DNA of 64,000 nt from Siphonodentalium dalli. Its lineage: Eukaryota; Mollusca; Scaphopoda; Gadilida; Siphonodentaliidae. Below the pieces are notes generated by a model, which saw only the letters and a program-made list of their open reading frames with translations, searched no databases and was not told where the DNA came from. Positions 11,526 to 23,365 of this stretch are shown here, piece after piece (position 1 is the first letter of the stretch; every line of letters begins with the position of its first letter). Made by a program: the position numbers and the translations under genes. The stretch is taken from contig CP136061.1 of NCBI GenBank assembly GCA_032622095.1, positions 24,802,991 to 24,866,990 of the forward strand, written 5' to 3'.

Positions 11526-13386
11526 CAAAAAAGGCATGATGGTGTCTCTCTATACGGGTGGAGATAAGCCGAAATCACATTTTGATAGCTATCGAGCAAT
11601 AACCCTTCTCCCAGTCGTGTATAAGACCTTAGAAAGGGTAATCTTATGTCGCATGGAACGTAACACACCAAATCTAATCAAAGTACACCCACTTCAAAAC
11701 GGGTTTCAAAAAGAGGTCAGTTGCTTGATGTCGTCATATGTGTTACACGAAAGTATAAGTTATACCAGTGAACAAAAGAACAAGCTTTTTTCTTGCTTCC
11801 TAGATGTTCAAAATGCCTTTGACACAGTTTGGATTGATGGCTTGCTTCTCAAATTACACAGCTGTGGTTTCCAAGGTAAAATTTGGCTACTTCTACGCGA
11901 ATTTCTTAGCGGTATATCTTGTGTAGTCAAACATTCAGATGTCATCTCAAGGTCAATCGAAATCAAACAAGGAACAAGGCAATGCGAAATACTGTCCCCT
12001 TTATTCTACATGTTGTACATCAACGAGTTACTATATGAAATCGAGGCGTCCAACTGTGGTCTCCGGCTTATCTCCACAAATTGTTCCTCTCCCACACAGG
12101 CGGATGACATGCCGTTGCTGTCGCTATCGAACTATGGTTTACAGCGCCTATTAGATATATGCTCATCTTACAGCCAAAAGTGGAGATTCAGGTATAACCC
12201 AAAGAAAACCAAAGTCATTGTATTCAACGAAAACGTACGTCAAAATGGTGCCTTAAATCGAGAATGGTATCTTGGGGATGGAATTGTATCCGAAACTGAT
12301 GAAATCACACATTTGGGTATTCACATTAGTAAAGTCAATTTTGTAAAGGAATTTGTTGAAGTGGTAGTAGATAAAATCCGATCTACATACTTTCTTTTGA
12401 GCAACGCCGGGCTCTATGCTGGTGGTATCACACCATCAAGTTGTGCAATCATATATGGATCAATTGTGTTGCCAAAAGGCTTGTATGGGACAGAATTCGT
12501 TTGCGGTATGTCTCAAGCAAACATATCAGATCTCGAGAAAATTCACCGATTTTGTTTGAAGCGAATTCAAGCATTGCCGGTGAGAGCTAGAACTGACATC
12601 GTATCTGGTCTTATGGGCTTAGGCTCTATCTGCTCAACCATAGATGCTCGTAAACTCAGCCTCTTTGGTAGTCTTTGTCGATTATCACCTACCAAAGCGT
12701 GCAAAGAAATCTTCACCTTAAGATTACACTCGCATCTCTCTGGGGAGTACGTCAACCCAAACTCGTTCTTCTCCGATATTGAACGTATTCTCATGTCATA
12801 TAACATTGTTCAATACTTGTACCAATTCTCCTATCGCGGCATGTTTCCAACAAAATCAGAATGGTCCCGTATACTCAAAACTGAAGTTAATAACAAACGT
12901 GAACTCGACTGGAAGCGCAACATTGATAATGACCCATCCCTTCTTCGTTTCGGGAAAATACATAGTTGCCTGCAAATGTCCCTTTTGTGGCGATGCTGTC
13001 GCATTTACCCAGATAGAAAGGGTGCCTTTTTCACAGTTGCACAATTAGTAGCTGCCACAGCTGTACATGCATGTGAACCTACTGTATGTATGTTATGCAA
13101 TATAACTCACCATGATGTAATTAAGCATGCTCTAATTTACTGTAATCACCGTACATTATGCATCCTTCGAAATGGTATGTGGTACCAGCTAATTGACAAA
13201 TTTGGCTTATTGTTTTACCTCTGGACAGATGAACTCGATGATGATGAATTAGTACTTCTTCATCTAACAAAATTACCTGGCGAACTTTATTCATTCATCG
13301 ACGAGCCCATGTGTTTCGTTTCTTTCATGGTGCACCACACACATTTACTTTGGAAGGCATACAGTACGATGGTGTCAAATCTTTAA
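11470..13386 (+). pseudogene. LINE ORF2: reverse transcriptase and C-terminal zinc-knuckle region (638 codons open)
   Basis: RT blocks in order: YRAITLLPVVYKTLERVI (about 11,578), GFQKEVSCLMSSYVL, motif A SCFLDVQNAFDTVW (about 11,794), motif B region GTRQCEILSPLFYMLYINEL with the usual R-Q-G changed to R-Q-C, motif C TQADDMPLLS (about 12,094; A-D-D instead of the common Y/F-A-D-D but both aspartates kept), then QKWRFRYNPKKTKVIVF. Near 13,080-13,140 the protein has C-x2-C-x9-H-x4-C (CMLC to IYC), the zinc-knuckle-like motif found at the end of many LINE ORF2 proteins. This part is uninterrupted, so the copy is not very old, but the upstream frameshifts and the 5' truncation leave it non-autonomous. 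Confidence 0.85.
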
Positions 13387-14155
13387 CAGGATATTTTACA
13401 TGGCCAAGCTCCAGTTATAGCCAACAGCTAGCACTTCGGCCTTCGCCTAACACATGCACGCTTCAGCAATGATGCATGATTTGGCGTTGAACTCTGTACA
13501 GAACTTTTATGAGGTCGAAGTCACTCAACAAAATAGGTAAACCTATGCGTCGAATGGCGGGATCTCAAGCAAGCCTATAACCATGTAAAAGAGCGTGAAC
13601 TGTCATGGGGTGTTGTGTGCTTGTGCATGTGGGGAGTATGTGATGGTACGTGAGGGAGGGTGTGTGTGTGTGTGAGGGTGTGTGTGTGTGTGAGGGTGAG
13701 GGTGTGTGTGTGTGAGGGTATGTGTGTGTGTATGAGTGAGGAAGGGTGAGGATGTATGTGTGTGAGTGTGGGTGCGAGGGTGTGTGTGGGTGTGGGAGGG
13801 TGTGTGTGTGAGAGAGAGAGATATATATATATATAGAGAGAGAGAGAGAGGGTGTGTCTGTGTGTGTGCGAGGGTGCGCGCGTGTGTGAGAGAAAGATAT
13901 AGCGGAGAGAGAAATAGATAGACATGGGAGTAAGAGATAGAGAGAGAGGTGTATATGCGTATAGCGGATCCGCAGATACCTGTCTGAGTGATGCGTTGTC
14001 TTAATACTCTGTATTTCATATGACTGTATCATTATGCTCCGTCTTGTATGATTTGTGTTTTTCTTGTCTTTTCTTTTGAACTGTGTATATGTTACATGTA
14101 TATCTATGTGAGCTCTTCATTAATGGAGGAAATAAAGATATATATATATATATAA
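13387..14155 (+). other. LINE 3' region
   Basis: No ORF of interest. It ends with a GGAAATAAAG poly(A)-signal-like word followed by (AT)n at 14,128-14,155. The middle is invaded by microsatellite DNA (separate entry). The stop of the RT frame and this tail are in the order expected for one LINE insertion. Confidence 0.6.
13655..13960. repeat. Compound (GT)n/(GA)n/(AT)n microsatellite
   Basis: Long runs of TGTG and GTGAGGGTGTG, then AGAGAG, ATATAT and AGAGAG. Minus-strand open frames rich in His-Thr-Ser-Pro here are translations of the repeat. Confidence 0.95.
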
Positions 14156-14345
14156 AATGAATCTGCTCCACAGCTAACTACATGAGAAGGAAAATCTATG
14201 CAGTTCCACCTGTAGCGATTCCATCGGAATTTGTCTGTAAATAACATGCAATTATCTCGCAATAATCAATCATTCAGATATTTAAAGGCAAATGCTATTA
14301 TATAGCACCGTTACAAGTAGAACTACAACAATTTTACTTTCAGGT
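14156..14345. other. Spacer between the LINE and the 174-bp satellite
   Basis: About 190 bp of AT-rich sequence with no gene, hairpin or motif that I recognise. Confidence 0.5.
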
Positions 14346-15993
14346 CGTTCGCTTTGGTAAAGCTGCACGACAGGGCAGGCAATTCTGTACAGGATTTCCG
14401 CCACACGCAGTTCAGATTTTGAGAAATTGGGTCAGAACGGGTCACGAAATAGAGTCGGGACCCCGGAAATTCACATATTACGCCATTAAAATTGGTGAGG
14501 AGTAAGTATAACGGCCGTACTCTTCGTGATTTCGATACCACAGACAGGGCAGGCAATTCTGTATAGGATTTGCGCCATACGCAGTTCAGATTTTAAGAAA
14601 TTGGGTCAGGACGGGTCACGAAATAGAGTCAGGACCCCGGAAATTCATATACTACGCCATTTAATGTGGTGACGAGTAAGTATCACGGCCTTGCTCTTCG
14701 TGATTTCCCCAACACAGGCAGGGCAGGCAATTCTGTACAGGATTTCCGCCACATGCAGTGGAGATTTTCAGAAATTGGGTCAGGACGGGCCACGAAATAG
14801 AGTCGGGACCCAGAAAATTCACATATTACGCCATTAAAATAGGTGACGAGTAAGTATCACGGCCTAACTCTCCGTGATTTCGACATCACAGGCAGGGCAG
14901 GCAATTATGTACAGGATTTCCGCCACACGCAGTTGAGATTTTAAGAAATTGGGTCAGGACGGGTCACGAAATAGAGTCGGGACCCCGAAAATTCACTTAA
15001 TACGCCATTAAAATTGGTGAAGAGTTCTTCGTGATTTCGATATCACAGACAGGGCAGGCAATTCTGTATAGGATTTCCGCCACACGCAGTTCAGATTTTA
15101 AGAAATTGGGTCAGGACAGGTCACGAAATAGTGTCGGGACCCCGGAAATTCATATAATACGCCATTTAATGTCGTGACGAGTAGGTATAACGGCCTTGCT
15201 CTTCGTGATTTCCACAACACAGGCAGGGCAGGCAATTATGTACAGGATTTCCGCCACACGCAGTTCAGATTTTGAGAAATTGGGTCAGGACGGGTCACGA
15301 AATAGAGTCGGGACCCCGAAAACTCACATATTACGCCATTAAAATTGGTGAGGAGTAAGTATCACGGCCTAACTCTTCGTGATTTCGAAATCACAGACAG
15401 GGCAGGCAATTCTGTATAGGATTTCCGCCACACGCAGTTGATATTTTAAGAAATTGGGTCGGGACGGGTCACGAAATAGAGACAGGACCCCGGAAATTCA
15501 TATACTACGCCATTTAATGTGGTGACGAGTAAGTATCACGGCCTTGCTCTTCATGTTTTCCACATCACAGGCAGGGCAGGCAATTCTGTGCAGGATTTCC
15601 GCCACACGCAGTTGAGATTTTCAGAAATTGGGTCAGGACGGATCACGAAATAGAGTCGGGACACCGAAAATTCACATGCAACGCCATTAAAATTGGTGAC
15701 GAGTAAGTATCACGGCCAAACTCTTCGTGATTTCGATGTCACAGACAGGGGCAGGCAATTATGTACAGGATTTCCGCCACACGCAGTTCAGATTTTGAGA
15801 AATTGGGTCAGGACGGGTCACGAAATAGAGTCGGGACCCCGAAAATTCACATATTACGCCATTAAAATTGGTGAGGAGTAATTATCACGGTTTTGCTCTT
15901 CGTTATTTCGATATCGCAGACAAGGCAGACAACTATGTAGAGGATTTCCGCCACACGCAGTTCAGATTTTGAGAAATTGGGTCAGGACGGGTC
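14346..15993 (+). repeat. 174-bp satellite, forward-oriented block (about 9 monomers)
   Basis: GGGCAGGCAATT recurs at 14,373 (partial first monomer), 14,547, 14,721 and 14,895, giving a 174-bp period. Each monomer holds GGGTCAGGACGGGTCACGAA, GTCGGGACCCCG and an AATTCACATATTACGCCATT-like word. Two monomer variants (CACATTAAA-like and AATTTTAAT-like middles) alternate irregularly. Some monomers are shortened (for example near 15,020). Confidence 0.93.
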
Positions 15994-18900
15994 TCTATTT
16001 CGTGACCCGTACAGAATTTCCTGCCCTGTCTGTGATGTCGAAATCACGGAGAGTTAGGCCGTGATACTTACTCGTCACCAATTTTAATGGCGTAATATGT
16101 GAATTTTCGGGGTCCCGACTCTATTTCGTGACCCGTCCTGACCCAATTTCTCAAAATATGAACTGCGTGTGGCGGTAATCCAGTACAGAATTGCATTCCT
16201 TGTGTGTGATGTCGAAATCACGAAGTCTTAGCCCGTGATACTTACTCGTCACCAATTTTAATGGCGTAATATGTAAATTTTCGGGTTCCCGTCTTTATTT
16301 CGTGACCCGTCCTGACCCAATTTCGGAAATTCTCAACTGCGTGTGGCGGAAATCCTGTACAGAATTGTCTGCCCTAACTGTGTTGTGGAAATCACAAAGA
16401 GCAAGGCCGTTATACTTACTCGTCACCACATTAAATGGCGTAGTATATGAATTTCCGGGGTCCTGACTATTTCGTGACCCGTCCTGACCCAATTTCTTAA
16501 AATCTCATCTGCGTTTGCGGAAATCCTATACAGAATTGCCTGCCCTGTCTGTGATATCGAAATCACGAAGAGTTAGGCCGTGAGACTTACTCCTCACCAA
16601 TTTTAATGGCGTAATATGTGAATTTTCGGGGTCCCGACTCTATTTCGTGACCCGTTCTGACCCAATTTCTCAAAATCTGAACTGCGTGTGGCGGAAATCC
16701 TATATATAATTGCCTGCCCTGTCTGTGATGTCGAAATTACGGAGAGTTACGCCGTGATACTTACTCGTCACACATTTTAATGGCGTAATATGTGAATTTT
16801 CGGGGTCCCGACTCTATTTCGTGATCCGTGCTGACCCAATTTCTGAAAATCTCAACTGCGTGTGGCGGAAATCCTGTACAGAATTGCCTGCCCTGCCTGT
16901 CTTGTAGAAATCACGAAGAGAAAGGCCGTTATACTTACTCGTCACCACATTAAATGGCGTAGTATATGAATTTCCGGGGTCCCGACTCTATTTCGTGACC
17001 CGTCCTGATCCAATTTCTTAAAATCTCAACTGCGTGTGTCGGAAATCCTATACAGAATTGCCTGCCCTGTCTGTGATATCGAAATCACGAAGAGTTAGCC
17101 CGTGTTACTTACTCCTCACCAATTTTAATGGCGTAATATGTGAATTTTCGGGGTCCCGACTCTATTTCGTGACCCGTCCTGACCCAATTTATCAAAATCT
17201 GAACTGCGTGTGGCGGAAATCCTGTACAGAATTGCCTGCCCCTGTCTGTGATGTCGAAATCACGAAGAGTTTGGCCGTGATACTTACTCGTCACCAATTT
17301 TAATGGCGTAGTATGTGAATTTTTGGTGTCCCGACTTTATTTCGTGATCCGTCCTGACCCAATTTCTGAAAATCTCAACTGCGTGTGGCGGAAATCCTGT
17401 ACAGAATAGCTTGCCCTGCCTGTGTTGTGGAAATAACGAAGAGCAAGGCCGTTATACTTACTCGTCACCACATTAAATGGCGTAGTATATGCATTTCCGG
17501 GGTCCTGTCTCTATTTCGTGACCCGTCCTGACCCAATTTCTTAAAATCTGAACTGCGTGTGGCGGAAATTCAATACAGAATTGCCTGCCCTGTCTGTGAT
17601 ATCGAAATCACGAAGAGTTAGTCCGTGATACTTACTCCTCACCAATTTTAATGGCGTAATATGTGAGTTTTCGGGGTCCCGACTCTATTTCGTGACCCGT
17701 CCTGACCCAATTTCTCAAATCTGAACTGCGTGTGGAGGAAATCCCGTACAGAATTTCCTGCCCTGTCTGTGATGTCGAAATCACGGAGAGTTAGGCCGTG
17801 ATAGTTACTCGTCACCAATTTTAATGGCGTAATATGTGAAATTTCGGGGTCCCGACTCTATTTCGTGACCCGTCCTGACCCAATTTCTCAAAATCTGAAC
17901 TGCGTGTGGTGGTTATCCTATACAGAATTGCCTTCCTTGTGTGTGATGTCGAAATCACGAAGACTTAGGCCGTGATACTTACTCGTCACCAATTTTAATG
18001 GCGTAATATGTAAATTTTCGGGTTCCCGTCTCTATTTCGTGACCCGTCCTGACCCAATTTCTGAAATTCTCAACTGCGAGTGGCGGAAATCCTGTACAGA
18101 ATTGTCTGCCCTGACTGTGTTGTGGAAATCACGAAGAGCAAGGCCGTTATACTTACTCGTCACCACATTAAATGGCGTAGTATATGAATTTCCGGGGTCC
18201 TGACTCTATTTCGTGACCCGTCCTGATCCAATTTCCTAAAATCTCAACTGCGTGTGTCGGAAATCCTATACAGAATTGCCTGCCCTGCCTGTGTTGTGGA
18301 AATCACGAAAAGTTAGACCGTGATACTTACTCCTCACCAATTTTAATGGCGTAATACGTGAATTTTCGGGGTCCCGACTCTATTTCGTGACCCGTCCTGA
18401 CCCAATTTCTCAAAATCTGAACTGCGTGTGGCAGAAATCCTGTACAGAATTGCCTGCCCCTGTCTGTGATCTCGAAATCACGAAAAGTTAGGCCGTGATA
18501 CTTACTCGTCACCAATTTTAATGGCGTAATATGTGAATTTTCGGGGTCCCGACTCTATTTCGTGACCCGCCCTGACCCAATTTATGAAAATCTCAACTGC
18601 GTGTGGCGGAAATCCTGTACAAAATTGTCTGCCCTGTCTGTCTTGTCGAAATCACGAGGAGTAAGGCCGTGATACTTACTCGTCACCACATTAAATGGCG
18701 TAATATATGAAATTTCGGGGTCCCGTCTCTATTTCGTGACCCGTCCTGACCCCATTTCTTAAAATCTGAACTGCGTGTGGCGGAAATCCTGTACAAAATA
18801 GCCTGCCCGGCTTGTGTTGTCGAAATCACGAAGAGTTAGGCCGTGATACTTAATCGTCACACATTTTTTTAATGGTATTATATGTAAATTTTCGGGGTGC

Positions 18901-21900
18901 CGACTCTATTTCGTGACCCGTCCTGACCCAAATAAAAAAAAAATCTCAACTGCGTGTGGCGGAAATCCTGTATAGAATTGTCTGCCCTGCCGGTGTTTTC
19001 AAAATCACGAAGAATACGGCCGTGATACTTACTCGTCGCCACATTAAATGGCGTATTTGTGAATTTTCGGGGTCCCGACTCTATTTCGTGACCGCCCTGA
19101 CCCAATTTCTGAAACTCTGAACTGCGTGTGGCGGAAATCCTGTACATAATTGTCTGCCCTACTTGTGTTGTCGAAATCACGAAAAGTAAGGCCGTGATAC
19201 TTACTCGTCACCACATTAAATGGCGTAGTATATGAATTTCCGGGGTCCTGACTCTATTTCGTGACCCGTCCTGATCCAATTTCCTAAAATCTCAACTGCG
19301 TGTGTCGGAAATCCTATACAGAATTGCCTGCCCTGCCTGTGTTGTGGAAATCACGAAAAGTTAGACCGTGATACTTACTCCTCACCAATTTTAATGGCGT
19401 AATACGTGAATTTTCGGGGTCCCGACTCTATTTCGTGACCCGTCCTGACCCAATTTCTCAAAATCTGAACTGCGTGTGGCAGAAATCCTGTACAGAATTG
19501 CCTGCCCCTGTCTGTGATCTCGAAATCACGAAAAGTTAGGCCGTGATACTTACTCGTCACCAATTTTAATGGCGTAATATGTGAATTGTCGGGGTCCCGA
19601 CTCTATTTCGTGACCCGCCCTGACCCAATTTATGAAAATCTCAACTGCGTGTGGCGGAAATCCTGTACAGAATTGTCTGCCCTGTCTGTCTTGTCGAAAT
19701 CACGAGGAGTAAGGCCGTGATACTTACTCGTCACCACATTAAATGGCGTAATATATGAAATTTCGGGGTCCCGTCTCTATTTCGTGACCCGTCCTGACCC
19801 CATTTCTTAAAATCTGAACTGCGTGTGGCGGAAATCCTGTACAAAATAGCCTGCCCGGCTTGTGTTGTCGAAATCACGAAGAGTTAGGCCGTGATACTTA
19901 ATCGTCACACATTTTTTTAATGGCATTATATGTAAATTTTCGGGGTGCCGACTCTATTTCGTGACCCGTCCTGACCCAAATAAAAAAAAAATCTCAACTG
20001 CGTGTGGCGGAAATCCTGTATAGAATTGTCTGCCCTGCCGGTGTTTTCAAAATCACGAAGAATACGGCCGTGATACTTACTCGTCGCCACATTAAATGGC
20101 GTATTTGTGAATTTTCGGGGTCCCGACTCTATTTCGTGACCGCCCTGACCCAATTTCTGAAACTCTGAACTGCGTGTGGCGGAAATCCTGTACATAATTG
20201 TCAGCCCTACTTGTGTTGTCGAAATCACGAAAAGTAAGGCCGTGATACTTACTCGTCACACATTTTAATGGCGTAATATATGAGTTTTCGGGGTCCCGTC
20301 TCTATTTCGTGACCCGTCCTGACCCAATTTCTAAAAATCTCAACTGCGTGTGGCGGAAATCCTTTACAGAATTGTCTGCCCCGCCTGTGTTGTCAAAATC
20401 ACGAAGAGTACGGCCGTGATACTTACTCGTCGCCACATTAAATGGCGTAATATGTGAATTTTCGGGGTCCCGACTCTATTTCGTGACCCGCCCTGACCCA
20501 ATTTCTGAAAATCTCAACTGCTTGTGGCGGAAATCCTGTACAGAATTGTCTGCCCTGCCTGTGTTGTCGAAATTACGAAGTGTAAGGCCGTGATATTTAC
20601 TCGTCACCACATTAAATGGCGTAATATATGAATTTTCGGGGCCCCGTCTCTATTTCGTGACCCGTCCTCAACTCATTTCTTAAAATCTGAACTGCGTGTA
20701 GCGGAAATCCTGTACAAAATTGCCTACCCTGCCTGTGTTGTCGAAATCAAGAAGAGTAAGGCCGTGATACTTACTCGTCACACATTTTAATGGCATAATA
20801 TGTAAATTTTCGGGGTGCCGACTCTATTTCGTGACCCGTCCTGACCCAATTAAAAAAAATCTCAACTGCGTGTGGCGGAAATCCTGTATATAATTGTCTG
20901 CCCTGTCTGTGTTTTCGAAATCACGAAGAATACGGCCGTGATACTTACTCGTCGCCACATTAAATGGCGTAATATGTGAATTTTCGGGGTCCCGTCTCTA
21001 TTTCGTGACCCGTCCTGACCCAATTTCTCAAAATCTGAACTGCGTGTGGCGGAAATCCTGTACAGAATTGTCTGCCCCGCCTGTGTTGTCAAAATCACGA
21101 AGAGTACGGCCGTGATACTTACTCGTCGCCCCATTAAATGGCGTAATATGTGAATTTTCGGGGTCCCGACTCTATTTCGTGACCCGCCCTGACCCAATTT
21201 CTGAAAATCTGAACTGCGTGTGGCGGAAATCCTGTATATAATTGTCTGCCCTGCATGTGTTGTCGAAATCACGAAGTGTAAGGCCGTGATACTTACTCGT
21301 CATCACATTAAATGGCGTAATATATGAATTTTCGGGGTCCCGTCTCTATTTCGTGACCCGTCCTCACCTCATTTCTTAAAATCTGAACTGCGTGTGGCGG
21401 AAATTCTGTACAAAATTGCCTACCCTGCCCGTGTTGTCGAGATCACGAAGAGTAAGGCCGTGATACTTACTCGTCGCCACTTTAAATGGCGTAATATGTG
21501 AATTTTTCGGGATCCCGACTCTATTTCGTGCCCCGTCCTGACCCCATTTCTTAACATCTCAACTGCGTGTGGCGGATATCCGGTTTGAAATGGTTCACCC
21601 TGGCTGCGTTTTCAATATCACGACCAGTAATACCGTGATACGTACTCGTCGCCACATTAAATGGCGTAATATATGAATTTCCGGTGTCCCGACTCTATTT
21701 CGTGACCCGTCCTGATCCCATTTCTTGAAATCTGAACTGCTTGTAGCGGAAATCCTGTTTGCTATGGTTCACTATGACTGCGTTATCAAAATCACGACGA
21801 GTTATGCCGTGATATTTACTCGTCGCCACTTTAAATGGCGTACTATGTTAATTTTCCGGGTCACGACACTAGTTCGTGAACCGGTCGGGCCACATTTCTC

Positions 21901-21940
21901 AAAACTGCACGTGATGGGAATACTGTTTGGAATGTGACCA
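15994..21940 (-). repeat. 174-bp satellite, inverted block (about 34 monomers)
   Basis: The same monomer continues in the opposite orientation after a junction at 15,990-16,013. Monomers from about 21,580 onward drift (for example GGTTTGAAATGG, GTAATACCG), and the last at about 21,830-21,940 is barely recognisable, the usual decay at an array edge. Short open frames of 60-136 codons are repeat artefacts. Confidence 0.92.
18160..20255. repeat. 1,048-bp higher-order duplication (six monomers, two copies) in the 174-bp satellite
   Basis: About 18,160-19,207 is repeated at about 19,208-20,255 with near identity, including unusual features such as the A-run monomers at 18,931/19,980 and the shortened monomer near 19,050/20,100. 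Offset is 1,048 bp. After about 20,255 the third copy does not follow. Confidence 0.88.
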
Positions 21941-22045
21941 TGCAAGCAGATAAAAGTGTTCCGTCCTCTTATACCTATACAAACTAAATTTCAAATGGAT
22001 ATCCCCATTACTCCACGGAATGCGCGTTCAATGTAAAGTGCTAGC

Positions 22046-23236
22046 CGGCTGATGCTAGTTTAGATTAATCCCAGATTAGTGCTAGTCTACATGCAGATTA
22101 ATACAGATTAGTGCTAGTCTACATGTAGATTAATCCCAGATTAGTGCTAGTCTACATATAGATTAATCCCAGATTAGTGCTAGTATACATGTATATTAAT
22201 ACAGATTAGTGCTAGTCTACATGTAGATTAATCCCAGATTAGTGCTAGTCTACATATAGATTAATCCCAGATTAGTGCTAGTCTACATATAGATTAATAC
22301 AGATTAGTGCTAGTCTACATGTAGATTAATCCCAGATTAGTGCTAGTCTACATATAGATTAATCCCAGATTAGTGCTAGTCAACATGTAGATTAATCCCA
22401 GATTAGTGCTAGTCTACATGTAGATTAATCCCAGATAAGTGCTAGTCCACATATAGATTAATCCCAGATTAGTGCTAGTCTACATGTAGATTAATACAGA
22501 TTAGTGCTAGTCTACATATAGATTAATCCCAGATTAGTGCTAGTCTACATGTAGATTAATCCCAGATTAGTGCTAGTCTACATATAGATTAATCCCAGAT
22601 TAGTGCTAGTCTACATGTAGATTAATCCCAGATTAGTGCTAGTCTACATATAGATTAATCCCAGATTAGTGCTAGTCTACATATGGATTAATCCCAGATT
22701 AGTGTTAGTCTACATGTAGATTAATACAGATTAGTGCTAGTCTACATATAGATTATTCCAAGATTAGTGCTAGTCTACATATAGATTAATCCCAGATTAG
22801 TGCTAGTCTACATATAGATTATTCCAAGATTAGTGCTAGTCTACATGTAGATTAATCCCAGATTAGTGCTAGTGTACATATAGATTAATCCCAGATTAGT
22901 GCTAGTCTACATGTAGATTAATGCAGATTAGTGCTAGTCTACATATAGATTAATCCCAGATTAGTGCTAGTCTACATGTAGATTAATCCCAGATTAGTGC
23001 TAATCTACATGTAGATTAATACAGATTAGTGCTAGTCTACATATAGATTAATACAGATTAGTGCTAGTCTACATGTAGATTAATACAGATTAGTGCTAGT
23101 CTACATATAGATTAATCCCAGATTAGTGCTAGTCTACATGTAGATTAACCCCAGATTAGTGCTAGTCTACATGTAGATTAATCCCAGATTAGTGCCAGTC
23201 TACATGTAGATTAATACAGATTAGTCTAGTATAGTA
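22046..23236. repeat. 33-bp minisatellite, about 36 copies
   Basis: Units of about 33 bp with the core GATTAGTGCTAGTCTACAT followed by ATAGATTAATCCCA or GTAGATTAATACA variants (the latter 32 bp). ATG/ATA and CCCA/ACA variants alternate, often in runs, suggesting multi-unit expansion. The same unit occurs in short form beside every type-B EGF exon downstream, so this array is an expanded version of an intron repeat of the EGF gene. Confidence 0.95.
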
Positions 23237-23251
23237 ATAACTGCCACTAAC

Positions 23252-23365
23252 CTGTACCGCATGTCGTACCGGAGTATCCGTCACTGCATGCGCAATTATA
23301 ACCGTTAATGAGGTCGGTGCATAACCCGGAATTCTGGCATGGAGAAGAACTGCATTCATTGATGT
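23252..23365 (-). CDS. EGF-like exon 1 of the array (type B)
   Basis: Reads D-I-N-E-C start with all six cysteines and no stop; ends [12 protein letters not shown]. Acceptor TTCTAG at 23,366-23,371 and donor GTTAGTG at 23,245-23,251 (minus-strand sense). It is the last EGF exon before the satellites. Its expected type-A partner on the left is missing; the expanded 33-bp minisatellite lies there instead. Confidence 0.85.

Larger units (their letters stand above)
9921..14155 (+). mobile_element. APE-type non-LTR retrotransposon (LINE), 5'-truncated and frameshifted
   Basis: Endonuclease, then reverse transcriptase, then a C-terminal zinc-knuckle-like motif, on the plus strand. The 5' end abuts the satellite at about 9,920 and starts inside the endonuclease domain, so any ORF1 is missing. 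The 3' region runs to a segment ending in AATAAA and (AT)n near 14,128-14,155, a tail of the kind LINEs of CR1-, RTE- or Jockey-type lineages often have. Coding is interrupted by frame changes near 10,090-10,110, 11,030-11,060 and 11,525. The clade (CR1/Jockey-like) is inferred from the endonuclease plus RT layout only. Confidence 0.85.

Noticed and set aside
13565..14032. His/Thr/Ser/Pro-rich minus-strand ORFs of up to 155 codons
   Set aside because: Direct translations of (GT)n/(GA)n microsatellite DNA.
14323..21272. Repeated ORFs reading CRKSCTELPA or MVTSKYHGQTLRDF
   Set aside because: Translations of the 174-bp satellite, interrupted at random.
22046..23236. CRISPR-like array
   Set aside because: The 33-bp units are contiguous without unique spacers, in a eukaryotic gene context; it is a minisatellite.
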